From Streptomyces sp. NA02950 (lineage in GTDB: Bacteria; Actinomycetota; Actinomycetes; Streptomycetales; Streptomycetaceae): 64,000 nucleotides of DNA. The notes under the pieces are model-generated. The model made no database searches. It saw only the letters and a list, made by a program, of their open reading frames with translations, and was not told the origin of the DNA. The position numbers and the translations under genes were made by a program. The stretch lies in contig NZ_CP054916.1 in assembly GCF_013364155.1 (NCBI RefSeq), positions 7,904,001-7,968,000 on the forward strand, given 5' to 3'. This document shows positions 26,416 to 35,380 of this stretch, one piece after another (the first letter of the stretch is position 1; every line of letters starts with the position of its first letter).

Positions 26416-27426
26416 GTGACATTCGACATCGACGACCTCCCTTCCTACGAGGAGCTGCTGCGCCGGACCGACGCCCCGCCGGGCTCGACCTGGTCGCTGT
26501 TCGGACCGGACGACCAGCTCGGCACCCTGAACCTGCTGCGCGCCCAGTCCCTCACCGCCGCGGCACAGGAGGTCCGCACCGGTACGGCGTTCTCGCTCGA
26601 CCTGCCGTCGGACACGATCACGCCGTCGCTGACGGCCACCCGCCGGCCGGCCGAGCATCACATCTTCCAGCGCACCCCGTTCCACTTCGACGAGTGGCTC
26701 GACGGCTTCTACCCGCAGTACGGCTCGCAGCTGGACGGGCTGTGGCATGTCGCCCACCCCGACCACGGCTTCTACAACGGCGCCGACCCGCGCCACTGCG
26801 CTCCCGGCAACCGCCTGCTCAGCATTCACCACTTCAGCGCCCTTCCCATCGCCGGCCGCGCGGTCCTCCTGGACGTCGAACGCCATCTGCGTGACCAGGG
26901 ACGGCCCATCGACCACGCGGCGGGTCAGCCCATCACCGCCGACGATCTCGAGAGCACCCGCATCGCGCAGCGGACCACGATCCGGCCCGGCGACATCCTC
27001 CTCATCCGCTTCGGCTGGCTCCACTGGTACCGCACCACCGCGAGCCCCGAGACACGCGCGGGCCTGGCAAGCAATCCGGTCCACCCGGGGCTGGTGCAGT
27101 CCCACGAGATCGTGGGCTGGCTCTGGGATCACCGGATCAGCCTGGTCGCCGCCGACAACTTCGCTCTGGAGTGCTGGCCGGCCCAGTCCGACAGCCCCTT
27201 CCTCAGCGACGACGAAAGGCACCACGGACACCGCGACGCAAGCACAGGAATCATGCACCGCGCCCTGCTGGGCCTGCTGGGCCTGCCGATCGGTGAACTC
27301 TGGGACCTCGACGCCCTGGCCGCGGCCTGCGCCACGGACCACCGCTACACCTGCCTCCTCACCGTCGCCCCGCTCCCCCTGGTCGGTGGGATCGGATCAC
27401 CCGCAAACGCCACCGCCCTGCGCTGA
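26416..27426 (+). CDS. Cyclase family protein (putative metal-dependent hydrolase)
   Basis: 336 residues from GTG 26416; a GTG at 26269 would add a low-complexity 49-residue leader. Core: STWSLFGPDDQLGTLNLL, the substrate/metal region LDGLWHVAHPDHGFYNG (His-rich), RAVLLDVERHL, and PGDILLIRFGW. These match the cyclase/kynurenine-formamidase-like superfamily (isatin hydrolase relatives), enzymes that open amides or lactones using a divalent metal. The usual HxGTHxD is replaced by WHVAHPDHG, as in the larger bacterial cyclase subgroup. It may open a lactone for the neighbouring acyl-CoA genes (inference). Confidence 0.8.
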   Translation: MTFDIDDLPSYEELLRRTDAPPGSTWSLFGPDDQLGTLNLLRAQSLTAAAQEVRTGTAFSLDLPSDTITPSLTATRRPAEHHIFQRTPFHFDEWLDGFYPQYGSQLDGLWHVAHPDHGFYNGADPRHCAPGNRLLSIHHFSALPIAGRAVLLDVERHLRDQGRPIDHAAGQPITADDLESTRIAQRTTIRPGDILLIRFGWLHWYRTTASPETRAGLASNPVHPGLVQSHEIVGWLWDHRISLVAADNFALECWPAQSDSPFLSDDERHHGHRDASTGIMHRALLGLLGLPIGELWDLDALAAACATDHRYTCLLTVAPLPLVGGIGSPANATALR

Positions 27427-27485
27427 CCCGGACGTCACGCAGCTCCCGACGTGCCCGCAAAGAGGGGGATCTGACAGATGGTCGG

Positions 27486-28265
27486 CTACACCTGGGCGGA
27501 GATCTCCTCCATTTGCTGCTGCAACCGCCGCACGCCCGAGAGCCAGCGGTCGGTGTCGGTGGCGCGTCCCGCGTAGTGATCGCGCACCTCGGGGTGGGGG
27601 AGGATGAGGAACTGCCCGTCGGCCAGCGCCTCCGCCGCGGTGTCGGCGACCTCCTCGGGGGTGAGGACCATCCCGCCCAGCGCCTTCGCGGCGGGGTCGC
27701 TGCGCTCGTACATCTCGGTGCGCACCCCCATCGGGCACAGTGCCTGAACGGTGATGCCCCGGTGGGCGTAGGTGGCCGCGAGCCACTCGGCGAAGGCGAG
27801 CGCACCGTGCTTGCTCACCGCGTACGGCGCGGCGGCGGGGTGGGTGAGGAGGCCCGCGGAGGAGACCGTGGCCAGCAAGTGGCCCCGCCCGCGTTCGAGC
27901 CACGGCCCGAGCAGCTCCCGGACCACCCGGACATGGCTCATCACATTCACCTGCCAGACGCGCTCCCAGACCTCCTCCGGCGCGTCGGCCCCGCCGCCGG
28001 GCTCGATACCGGCGTTGGCGCAGAACAGGTCGATCTCGCCGAGGTGCGTGCGGGCGGCGGCCACCAGGGCGGCCACGTCCCGCTCGGCGGAGGCGTCACC
28101 GAAGACGGCGAGACCGCCGACCTCCTCGGCCACGCGGGCCGCGGCGGCCGCGTCCAGGTCGTTCACCACCACACGGGCGCCCGCCGCGGCGAACCGGCGG
28201 GCGAGCGCGGCACCGATACCCGAACCGGCTCCGGTGACAACGACGCCTGCGTCCTTCAGCTCCAT
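27486..28265 (-). CDS. Short-chain dehydrogenase/reductase
   Basis: A 259-residue SDR: TGAGSGIGAALARRF (cofactor), VVNDLDAAA (NAD-favouring), CANAGIEPG, TVSSAGL (Ser) and YAVSKHGALAF (Tyr/Lys). CAGGAGAG precedes ATG 28265. It closely resembles the SDR at 11138 in layout and shares the C-terminal FLILPHPEVRDHY block, so the two are paralogues. It is 43 bp downstream of the MDR reductase, probably in one minus-strand operon with the ligase. Confidence 0.9.
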   Translation of the reverse strand: MELKDAGVVVTGAGSGIGAALARRFAAAGARVVVNDLDAAAAARVAEEVGGLAVFGDASAERDVAALVAAARTHLGEIDLFCANAGIEPGGGADAPEEVWERVWQVNVMSHVRVVRELLGPWLERGRGHLLATVSSAGLLTHPAAAPYAVSKHGALAFAEWLAATYAHRGITVQALCPMGVRTEMYERSDPAAKALGGMVLTPEEVADTAAEALADGQFLILPHPEVRDHYAGRATDTDRWLSGVRRLQQQMEEISAQV

Positions 28266-28308
28266 GACGGCAGCTCTCCTGTGGTCGTGGCGGGTGAGGG
28301 GGCGGACC

Positions 28309-29322
28309 TCATTCGTCCGCCACCTTGAGCACGAGCTTTCCGGTGTTGTCGCCCTTGAACAGCCGCAGCAGAGTCTCGGGGAACGCCCGCACGCTGCCGT
28401 CCACCACGTCCTCCAGCGACCGCAGCTTCCCGGCCGACAGCCACTCGGCCAGCTCTGCGGTGGCTTCGGGGTACCGGCCGGCGTAGTCGAAGACCACCAT
28501 CCCGGTCATGGAGGCGCGGTTGACCAGCAGCGACATGTAGTTGGCCGGGCCCTGGACCCGGTCGGTCGCGTTGTACTGCGAGATCGCACCGCAGATGACG
28601 ACACGGGCCCCCCGTGCCAGACGGGTCAGCACGGTGTCGAGGATGTCGCCGCCGACGTTGTCGAAGTAGACGTCCACGCCCTCGGGCGCCACCTCGCGCA
28701 GGGCCTTGCGCACATCCTCGGACTTGTAGTCGATACAGGCGTCGAAGCCCAACTCCTCCACGACCAGACGGCACTTGCGCTCACCACCGGCGATGCCGAT
28801 GACCCGGCATCCCTTGAGCTTGGCGATCTGGCCGACCACGCTGCCGACCGCCCCGGCCGCGCCGGAGACCACGACGGTCTGTCCGGCCTCGGGCCGTCCG
28901 ATGTCGAGCAGACCGAAGTAGGCGGTCATGCCCGGCATCCCCAGGACGCCCAGGTACACCGGCAGCGGCGCCAGCGCCGGATCGACCGTGGTCAGGCCCT
29001 GGCCGTCCGACAGGCAGTACTCCTGTACGCGGAGCGTGCCCGACACATAGTCGCCCACGGCGAACCGCGGGTTGCGGGAGGCGATCACCTGGCCCACGCC
29101 GCCCGCGCGCATGACCTCCCCGATCTCCACGGGGCGGATGTAGGACCTGCCCTCGTTCATCCAGCCGCGCATGGCCGGGTCCAGCGAGAGGTAGATCACC
29201 CTGATCAGCAGTTCGCCCTCGCCCGGCTCGGCGACCGGCTCCTCGACGTACTCCCAGTCGGTGGGCCTCGGCAGCCCGACGGGTCGTGCGGCAAGCCGGT
29301 ACTGGTGATTGATGCGGCTCAT
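28309..29322 (-). CDS. NADP-dependent MDR oxidoreductase (prostaglandin/curcumin-reductase type)
   Basis: A 337-residue zinc-free medium-chain reductase. SLDPAMRGWMNEGRSYIRPV is the signature of the leukotriene/prostaglandin and curcumin reductase subgroup. GAAGAVGSVVGQIAKL is the nucleotide motif, and VDVYFDNVGGDILD and ICGAISQYN are also typical. It reduces carbon-carbon double bonds next to a carbonyl. ATG 29322 is preceded by GAGGAG. The 286-bp gap to the ligase stop at 29609 shows no gene or clear hairpin, so it may have its own promoter. Confidence 0.9.
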   Translation of the reverse strand: MSRINHQYRLAARPVGLPRPTDWEYVEEPVAEPGEGELLIRVIYLSLDPAMRGWMNEGRSYIRPVEIGEVMRAGGVGQVIASRNPRFAVGDYVSGTLRVQEYCLSDGQGLTTVDPALAPLPVYLGVLGMPGMTAYFGLLDIGRPEAGQTVVVSGAAGAVGSVVGQIAKLKGCRVIGIAGGERKCRLVVEELGFDACIDYKSEDVRKALREVAPEGVDVYFDNVGGDILDTVLTRLARGARVVICGAISQYNATDRVQGPANYMSLLVNRASMTGMVVFDYAGRYPEATAELAEWLSAGKLRSLEDVVDGSVRAFPETLLRLFKGDNTGKLVLKVADE

Positions 29323-29608
29323 CTGGACGCTCCTCGGCTGTCGGCGCTGACCCGTGTGTGGGCGGTCCGGTCGGTGCGGCTGCGTATGGGGGGCCCGCCC
29401 GGCCGTGGCGGTGACCGGGCCGGCCTCGTCCACGGGCACACCGACTGGTCGGTATGAACAGCGTGAGATTAGCCCCGGGGTGCGGCGCCGGGCAAGGGTG
29501 TCACCGGTCGCGGACCGGCCCGGCCGTCGTGCCGGGCCTCGTCCGCGAGAACGGCCCACGGGGCCCTCGCCGCACTCGGCGTGGGGCTGGGTGATCCCGT
29601 GGGGGTGT

Positions 29609-31339
29609 TCACGATCCCTCAGCGGCCGACGACGACCGTCTGCGGGCAGCGGCCAGGTCCGTCAGCTCGGCTTTCCTGATCTTTCCCGTAGTGGTGAGCG
29701 GCAGTTCGCTGACCAGTTCCACGAGGGGCACCTTGTAGACGGCCATGGTGCCCCGCGCCCACGCGGACAGCTCCGGCGCCGTCAGCGCGCTGTCCGGGAG
29801 GGTGCGCACGAACGCGTAGGGAAGCTGGCCGCGCTCCGGGTCGTCGACCGGGACCACCGCCGCCGCCACGACCTCCGGATGGCGGCCGAGCAGCGTCTCG
29901 ACCTCGGTCGGGAAGACGCTCATCCCGTTCACCTTGATCATTTCCTTGGCGCGGCCCAGATAGTGCAGCAGGCCGTCCTCGTCGAGCAGACCGATGTCCC
30001 CGGTGTGCAGCCAGCCGTCGCGCAGGACCTCCGCGGTGGCGGCGGGCTGCCGCCAGTAGCCGGTCAGGAGCGAGGGCCCGCGGATGACGATCTCACCGCG
30101 CTCGCCGAGCGGCAGCGGCTGCCCGGTGACGAAGTCCACGACCATGACGTCGGTGCCGGGGACGGGCAGACCGCAGAAGACCGGTTCGGTGAGCAGGTCG
30201 CGGTCCTCGTCCTGGAAGCCGAGGGTCCAGGTGTCACTGGTGTGGGTCTCGGTCATGCCGTACGAACCCTCGCGCAGCACGCTGTGCGGGCCGGCCGCGT
30301 CCGCCCAGCGCTTCCGCAGCGACGGGGTCAGCTTGCGGATGAACGACACGGTCAAGGGGGCGGTGAGACTGCTCAGATCATGCCGGGAGAAGTCCGGCAG
30401 GCCGAGCATCTCCAGATAGTTCTCCACGGTCCCGGCCATGACGCTGACCTGGTGGCGCTCGATCGCGGCGAGCGCGGCGGCCGCGTCCCAGCGCGGGAGG
30501 AGCACACTGGTACCGCCGCTGATCAGGGGCGCCAGGATGCCGAGGTTCTCGCCCGCGATCCAGAAGACGGGCAGATAGCAGAGGTAGACCGCACCCTTTC
30601 CGGTATCGGGGGCCAGGGTCCCGGAGTCCACGGCCGCCGCGGTGTAGAGCATGTGCCGCTGAGTGTGTTCGCACCCCTTGGGCATGCCGGTGGTCCCGCC
30701 GGTGTAGTTGAGCGCGGCGAGCGCGTCCAGATCCCGCGCGCAGCGCCCCAGGCGGGGGTGGGCGAGAGCCTTCGCCCAGGGGCCGGCCGGCGCGCCGGGG
30801 AGCATGTCGGAATCGGTCGTGACCAGCACCCGCCGCACCGGGGTGTCGGCGCGCACGGCCTCGAGGCCGGGGGCCAGGGTGTCCTGCGCGATGACCACCT
30901 CGGGCCCCGCGTCCCGCAGTTCGTGACGGAGTTCGGCCTCCTTGAACATCGGGTTCACCGGTACGTGGACGGCGCCCAGCCGTAGCACCGCCAGCATCGC
31001 CACGATGAACTGCGGGCAGTTGGGGAGGTAGACGCCCACCCGGTCGCCGGGGCGCACGCCGGCCTGGCCGTCCAGCCATCCGGCGAGCCGGTCGGCGGCC
31101 TCGTCGAGCTGTGCGTAGCTGATCACGGCGGACCGGAAGACCACGGCCGGCCGGTCGGGGGCCTCCTGCGCCCAGTGGTGTACGCAATCGGGCACCGGCA
31201 CCTCACCGGCGCGGTAGCGGAGCCCGGCGGGAAGCCCGGGCGGGCGGATCCGGTCCTGACGCCGGCGGACGTCGTCCAGGTACGCCTCGTACGCGGCCTC
31301 GTGGTCGTACTCTTCCTCGGCTTCGGTCTCGACACGCAT
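29609..31339 (-). CDS. Acyl-CoA ligase with acidic N-terminal extension
   Basis: A 576-residue adenylate-forming enzyme. An acidic, Arg-rich extension of about 40 residues (ETEAEEEYDHEAAYEAYLDD) precedes the domain. Motifs: NYTGGTTGMPKGCEHTQ (Gly replaces the usual Ser in TSGTTG), GSYGMTETHTSDTW, DGWLHTGDIGLLDEDG, EMIKVNGMSVFPTEVE and the catalytic Lys in TTTGKIRKAEL. The substrate is an unknown carboxylic acid. It lies 7 bp downstream of the tetR gene, as one transcript from the palindromic promoter at 32004. Confidence 0.9.
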   Translation of the reverse strand: MRVETEAEEEYDHEAAYEAYLDDVRRRQDRIRPPGLPAGLRYRAGEVPVPDCVHHWAQEAPDRPAVVFRSAVISYAQLDEAADRLAGWLDGQAGVRPGDRVGVYLPNCPQFIVAMLAVLRLGAVHVPVNPMFKEAELRHELRDAGPEVVIAQDTLAPGLEAVRADTPVRRVLVTTDSDMLPGAPAGPWAKALAHPRLGRCARDLDALAALNYTGGTTGMPKGCEHTQRHMLYTAAAVDSGTLAPDTGKGAVYLCYLPVFWIAGENLGILAPLISGGTSVLLPRWDAAAALAAIERHQVSVMAGTVENYLEMLGLPDFSRHDLSSLTAPLTVSFIRKLTPSLRKRWADAAGPHSVLREGSYGMTETHTSDTWTLGFQDEDRDLLTEPVFCGLPVPGTDVMVVDFVTGQPLPLGERGEIVIRGPSLLTGYWRQPAATAEVLRDGWLHTGDIGLLDEDGLLHYLGRAKEMIKVNGMSVFPTEVETLLGRHPEVVAAAVVPVDDPERGQLPYAFVRTLPDSALTAPELSAWARGTMAVYKVPLVELVSELPLTTTGKIRKAELTDLAAARRRSSSAAEGS

Positions 31340-31346
31340 CGGCGGC

Positions 31347-31991
31347 TCACTTTCTGCCTCGCGGAGGGACTCCCAGAAGGTGCAGATACATCGCGGTCAG
31401 GTCGCGCACGGCCTGGTCGCGCTCGCGGGGGGATTCGGCGATCAGCTGGGCGAACCGCGCGTTCATTCCGGCGACCGCCCTCGCCACCGCCAGGGGCGCG
31501 GCGGCGGGCGCAGCTTTGCCTTCCCCGACAAGACGGCGGACATAGCGGGCCATGCGGTGCATCGGTCGCTCCTGGATCTCCTGCCACACGGCCTGGACCA
31601 GGTCATCGACCGGGGCCTGCTGCTCGATGAGCCCGAGCAGGGGCAGATGCGCGACATAGGCGTCGAGGAAGGCCGCGACGGTCGCTTCGGCCAGGGCGTG
31701 GGCGTCGTCCACGTCCACCCCGGGGATCTCCTGCGCGGCGAGGAAGGCGTCCCGGGCCCGTACCGCGAGTTCCCGGAAGACCTCTTCCTTGGAGGCGAAG
31801 TAGACATAGAAGCTCGCCCGGGACAGCCGCGCCTCGCCGGTGATGTCCGCGACCGTGGTCCGGGCGTAGCCGCGCCGGGCGAACACCGCCTCCGCCGCGT
31901 CGAGGAGCAGCGTGCGGGTGCGGGCGTCCCGTCGGTCGCGCGCCGTACGGATCGCCCACTGCCGCTGTGCTCCGCGTGTGCCGTCTGCCAC
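31347..31991 (-). CDS. TetR-family regulator of the ligase/carboxylase divergon
   Basis: 214 residues from GTG 31991. The HTH is ARTRTLLLDAAEAVFARRGY then DITGEARLSRASFYVYFASK. Start reasoning: a TTGACA -35 and TATGCT -10 (31999-32004) read on the minus strand place the transcript start at about 31992, making GTG 31991 leaderless; the ATG at 32003 would fall inside the -10. The 24-bp palindrome at 32004-32027 overlaps that promoter, so autoregulation and control of the divergent carboxylase are likely. It is similar in size and style to the TetR at 10167. Confidence 0.88.
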   Translation of the reverse strand: MADGTRGAQRQWAIRTARDRRDARTRTLLLDAAEAVFARRGYARTTVADITGEARLSRASFYVYFASKEEVFRELAVRARDAFLAAQEIPGVDVDDAHALAEATVAAFLDAYVAHLPLLGLIEQQAPVDDLVQAVWQEIQERPMHRMARYVRRLVGEGKAAPAAAPLAVARAVAGMNARFAQLIAESPRERDQAVRDLTAMYLHLLGVPPRGRK

Positions 31992-32003
31992 GCCACGGAG
32001 CAT

Positions 32004-32027
32004 ATTGACGTTGACGTCAATGTCAAT
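32004..32027. promoter_or_regulatory. 24-bp palindromic operator overlapping the minus-strand tetR promoter
   Basis: The site reads ATTGACG-TTGACGTCAA-TGTCAAT: arms ATTGAC/GTCAAT around the perfect core TTGACGTCAA, with one mismatched pair. On the minus strand it supplies the -35 TTGACA, with a 16-bp spacer to TATGCT. It lies between tetR (31991) and the carboxylase ATG (32084) and can control both directions. Confidence 0.7.
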
Positions 32028-32083
32028 CACCATGACCGCACCGCAATCGCATCGCACCGCCGCCTCTGCGTGAAGGAGCCCTC

Positions 32084-35000
32084 ATGGGGTCGCCAGCCGT
32101 GCTCGTCGCCAACCGCGGAGAAGTCGCCGTCCGTGTCTTCCGGGCCGCGGCCGAGACGGGAATGCGTACCGTCGCGGTCTACGCCGAGGACGAATCCGAC
32201 GCGCTTCACGCGGAACTGGCCGACGAGGCCTATCCGTTGCCAGGCGCGGGCCCGGCCGGGTATCTGGACGGTGAGCGGATCCTGGCCGTCGCCCGGCGCG
32301 CCGGATGCGAACTGCTCCACCCCGGCTACGGATTCCTCAGCGAGAACGCCGCCTTCGCCGCTCGCTGCGCCGCCGAGGGAATCGGCTTCGTCGGGCCCCG
32401 CCCCGAGGTGCTGGAGCTGTTCGGCGACAAGGCGCGGGCGCGGGAGCTGGCGGCCGGGCTCGGGGTGCCGGTGCTGCCCGGGACCCCGGGCCCCACGACC
32501 CTGGCGGAGGCGCATCAGTTCCTGGCCTCCCTCGGGCCGGGCGCCGCCGTGATGGTCAAAGCGCTGGGCGGGGGCGGCGGCCGGGGGATGCGCGCGGTGC
32601 GCGGACCGGCGGAACTGGACGAGGCGTGGGAACGCTGCGGTTCGGAGGCGGCGGCCGCCTTCGGGCGCGGCGAGCTGTACGTCGAGCGGCTGCTGACCGG
32701 AGCCCGTCATATCGAGGTGCAGATCGCCGGTGACGCGACGGGCGCGGTGACCCACCTGTGGGAGCGCGACTGCTCCATCCAGCGGCGCCACCAGAAGCTC
32801 GTCGAGATCGCGCCCGCGCCGGGGCTGCCACCGGACATCCGGGACCGGCTGCTGGCCGCGGCGCTGCGGATGGCCGAGGCGGTCGGCTACGAGGGTCTGG
32901 GCACCTTTGAGTTCCTGGTCGGGGAAGGGGAGTTCCACTTCATCGAGGCCAACCCGCGGCTCCAGGTCGAGCACACCGTCACCGAGGAGGTGACCGGCAC
33001 CGACCTGGTGGCCGCGTCGCTGCGGCTGGCCACCGGGGAGACACTGTCGGACATCGGACTGGGCGGCGGCCGTCCGCCCGCGCCGCGCGGCGTCGCGATC
33101 CAGCTACGGGTCAACGCCGAGGCACTCGGTCCCGACGGCGCCTCGCTGCCCTCGGCGGGAACCCTCACCCGTTTCGAGCCGCCGGCCGGCCCCGGTATCC
33201 GGGTGGACACCGCGGCCCGGACCGGCCGGCAGGTCGGGGCGCGCTACGACTCGCTGCTGGCCAAGGTGGTGGTGCGGGCCCCGGCCCTCCCGGCCGCCGC
33301 GCAGCGGGCGCGCCGGGCGCTCGCGGAGTTCCGGGTGGAGGGCGTACGGACCGGGATCCCGCTGCTGTCCGCGGTCCTGGCGCATCCGGGCTTCACCCGC
33401 GGCGGCGCCGACACCGGCTTCGTCCCCCGGCATCTGCCCGAACTCCTCGCGGCCGCGGAGACGGAGCCCGGCGCCGGGTCCATCGCCGAGCCCGGCGCGC
33501 GGGCGGCCGGTACCGCCCTCGCGCGGGGGACGGTGGCCGCCCCCATGCACGGGACCGTCGTCGCCGTGGACGCCGCCCCCGGTGATCATGTCCTGGCCGG
33601 CCGTCAGGTCGCCGTCATCGAGGCGATGAAGATGGAACACGTCGTCCGGGCGGTCTCGACCGGAACCGTGCGAGGGGTGCCGGTGTCCGTCGGCGACCCG
33701 GTCGGTGAGGGAGCGCCGCTGCTCTTCGTGGATCCGGACCCGGAGGACGACGGGCCGGGCGCGGCGGAGCCGGAGGAGCGGCCCGACCCCGACCTCGTAC
33801 GGGCCGACCTGGCCGAGGCGCGGCGCCGGCACGCCATCGGCCTGGACCCGGCCCGCCCCGATGCGGTGTCGGCACGCCACCGCATCGGCCGCCGCACCGC
33901 CCGCGAGAACCTCGCGGACCTGTGCGACGACGGCAGTTTCACCGAGTACGGCGCGCTCGCCGTCGCCGCCCAGCGCCGCCGCCGCACGGCGGAGGACCTG
34001 ATCGCCTCGACCCCCGCCGACGGCATGGTCACGGGCGTCGCCACGGTGGGCGGCGCTCCGTGCGTCGTGATGTCCTACGACTACACGGTGCTGGCCGGCA
34101 CCCAAGGGGTCCAGAACCACCGCAAGACGGACCGGATGCTGCGGCTCGCCGAACGCCGGGGACTGCCCCTCGTGCTGTTCGCCGAGGGCGGGGGAGGCCG
34201 GCCGGGCGACACGGACACCACGGCCGTGGCCGGTCTGGACATCATGACGTTCCATCAGATGGGGCGGCTGAGCGGACAGGTGCCGCTGGTGGGCATCGCG
34301 TCGGGCCGGTGCTTCGCGGGCAACGCGGCCCTCCTCGGCTGCTGTGACGTGATCATCGCGACTCCCGAGGCCACGATCGGCATGGGCGGGCCCGCCATGA
34401 TCGAAGGCGGTGGGCTCGGGGTGTTCCGGGCGGAGGAGGTCGGCCCGAGAGAGGTCCAGGTGGCGAACGGGGTGGTGGATCTGCCGGTGGACGACGAGGC
34501 GGAGGCGGTGGACACGGCGCGCCGCTATCTGTCGTACTTCCAGGGCCCGTTCGGCGACTGGGAGGCCCCGGACCAGCGCTTGCTGCGCCACGCCGTGCCG
34601 GAGAACCGCCGCCGCGCCTACGACATGCGCGCGGTCGTCCACGGCTTGGCGGACACCGGCTCCGTCCTGGAGCTGCGCCCGGGATTCGGCCAGGGCGCGC
34701 TGACCGCCCTGGTGCGGATCGAGGGCCGCCCGATGGGCCTGCTCGCCAGCAATCCGAACCATCTCGGCGGAGCGGTCGACCGCGACGCGGCGGACAAGGC
34801 GGCCCGCTTCCTCCAGCTCTGCGACGCCTTCGGACTGCCGGTGGTGTCGCTGTGCGATACCCCCGGTTTCATGGTCGGCCCGGACGCGGAACGCACCGCG
34901 ACCGTCCGCCACTTCTCCCGGCTCTTCGTAACCGGTGCGAATCTGTCCGTGCCCGTGGTCGCCCTGATCCTGCGCAAGGCGTACGGCCTGGGCGCCATGG

Positions 35001-35335
35001 CCATGCTCGGCGGCAGTACCCAGGCGCCGGTGGCCACCGCGGCCTGGCCCAGCGGGGAGATCGGCGCGATGGGCCTGGAGGGCGCGGTGCGGCTGGGCTA
35101 CCGCAAGGAGCTGGCGGCCATCGCCGACCCGGGCGAGCGCGACCGGGAGTACCAGCGGCTCCTGGCCGAGCTCTACGACCGTGGCAAGGCCGTCAACGCC
35201 GCGGCCGCGCTGGAGGTCGACGACGTGATCGACCCGGCCGACTCACGCCGCTGGATCACCGCTGCCGTCGACGGCCGGTACGCGCAGCGGCTCCCGGTCG
35301 GCACCCAGCGCCGCCCGTTCATCGACACCTGGTGA
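32084..35335 (+). CDS. Single-chain biotin-dependent acyl-CoA carboxylase (BC-BCCP-CT)
   Basis: 1,083 residues holding the whole enzyme. Residues about 1-450 are biotin carboxylase (VLVANRGEVAVRVFRAA, ATP-grasp loop KALGGGGGRGM, EANPRLQVEHTVTEEVTG). About 480-550 is the biotin carrier, with biotinyl Lys516 in IEAMKMEHVV. About 570-1083 is the carboxyltransferase with both halves (GTQGVQNHRKTDRM, CDTPGFMVGPDAE, GLGAMAMLGGS). It carboxylates an acyl-CoA (acetyl-, propionyl- or a branched acyl-CoA). In actinomycetes these are normally separate AccA and AccD proteins, so the full fusion is unusual. AAGGAG precedes the ATG. It is divergent from tetR. Confidence 0.92.
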   Translation: MGSPAVLVANRGEVAVRVFRAAAETGMRTVAVYAEDESDALHAELADEAYPLPGAGPAGYLDGERILAVARRAGCELLHPGYGFLSENAAFAARCAAEGIGFVGPRPEVLELFGDKARARELAAGLGVPVLPGTPGPTTLAEAHQFLASLGPGAAVMVKALGGGGGRGMRAVRGPAELDEAWERCGSEAAAAFGRGELYVERLLTGARHIEVQIAGDATGAVTHLWERDCSIQRRHQKLVEIAPAPGLPPDIRDRLLAAALRMAEAVGYEGLGTFEFLVGEGEFHFIEANPRLQVEHTVTEEVTGTDLVAASLRLATGETLSDIGLGGGRPPAPRGVAIQLRVNAEALGPDGASLPSAGTLTRFEPPAGPGIRVDTAARTGRQVGARYDSLLAKVVVRAPALPAAAQRARRALAEFRVEGVRTGIPLLSAVLAHPGFTRGGADTGFVPRHLPELLAAAETEPGAGSIAEPGARAAGTALARGTVAAPMHGTVVAVDAAPGDHVLAGRQVAVIEAMKMEHVVRAVSTGTVRGVPVSVGDPVGEGAPLLFVDPDPEDDGPGAAEPEERPDPDLVRADLAEARRRHAIGLDPARPDAVSARHRIGRRTARENLADLCDDGSFTEYGALAVAAQRRRRTAEDLIASTPADGMVTGVATVGGAPCVVMSYDYTVLAGTQGVQNHRKTDRMLRLAERRGLPLVLFAEGGGGRPGDTDTTAVAGLDIMTFHQMGRLSGQVPLVGIASGRCFAGNAALLGCCDVIIATPEATIGMGGPAMIEGGGLGVFRAEEVGPREVQVANGVVDLPVDDEAEAVDTARRYLSYFQGPFGDWEAPDQRLLRHAVPENRRRAYDMRAVVHGLADTGSVLELRPGFGQGALTALVRIEGRPMGLLASNPNHLGGAVDRDAADKAARFLQLCDAFGLPVVSLCDTPGFMVGPDAERTATVRHFSRLFVTGANLSVPVVALILRKAYGLGAMAMLGGSTQAPVATAAWPSGEIGAMGLEGAVRLGYRKELAAIADPGERDREYQRLLAELYDRGKAVNAAAALEVDDVIDPADSRRWITAAVDGRYAQRLPVGTQRRPFIDTW

Positions 35336-35337
35336 TG

Positions 35338-35364
35338 CACCGGCCGATGGGCGACCCGCCGGTG
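35338..35364. terminator. Hairpin between carboxylase and iclR (convergent)
   Basis: CACCGGC at 35338-35344 pairs with GCCGGTG at 35358-35364 around a 13-base loop, immediately after the carboxylase stop. It is a modest stem, but the position between convergent genes supports it. Confidence 0.45.
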
Positions 35365-35380
35365 TGCGCCGCCCGCTCCC

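Noticed and set aside
33104..34912. A 602-codon minus-strand open frame
   Set aside because: It is antisense to the carboxylase; the plus strand has complete catalytic motifs.
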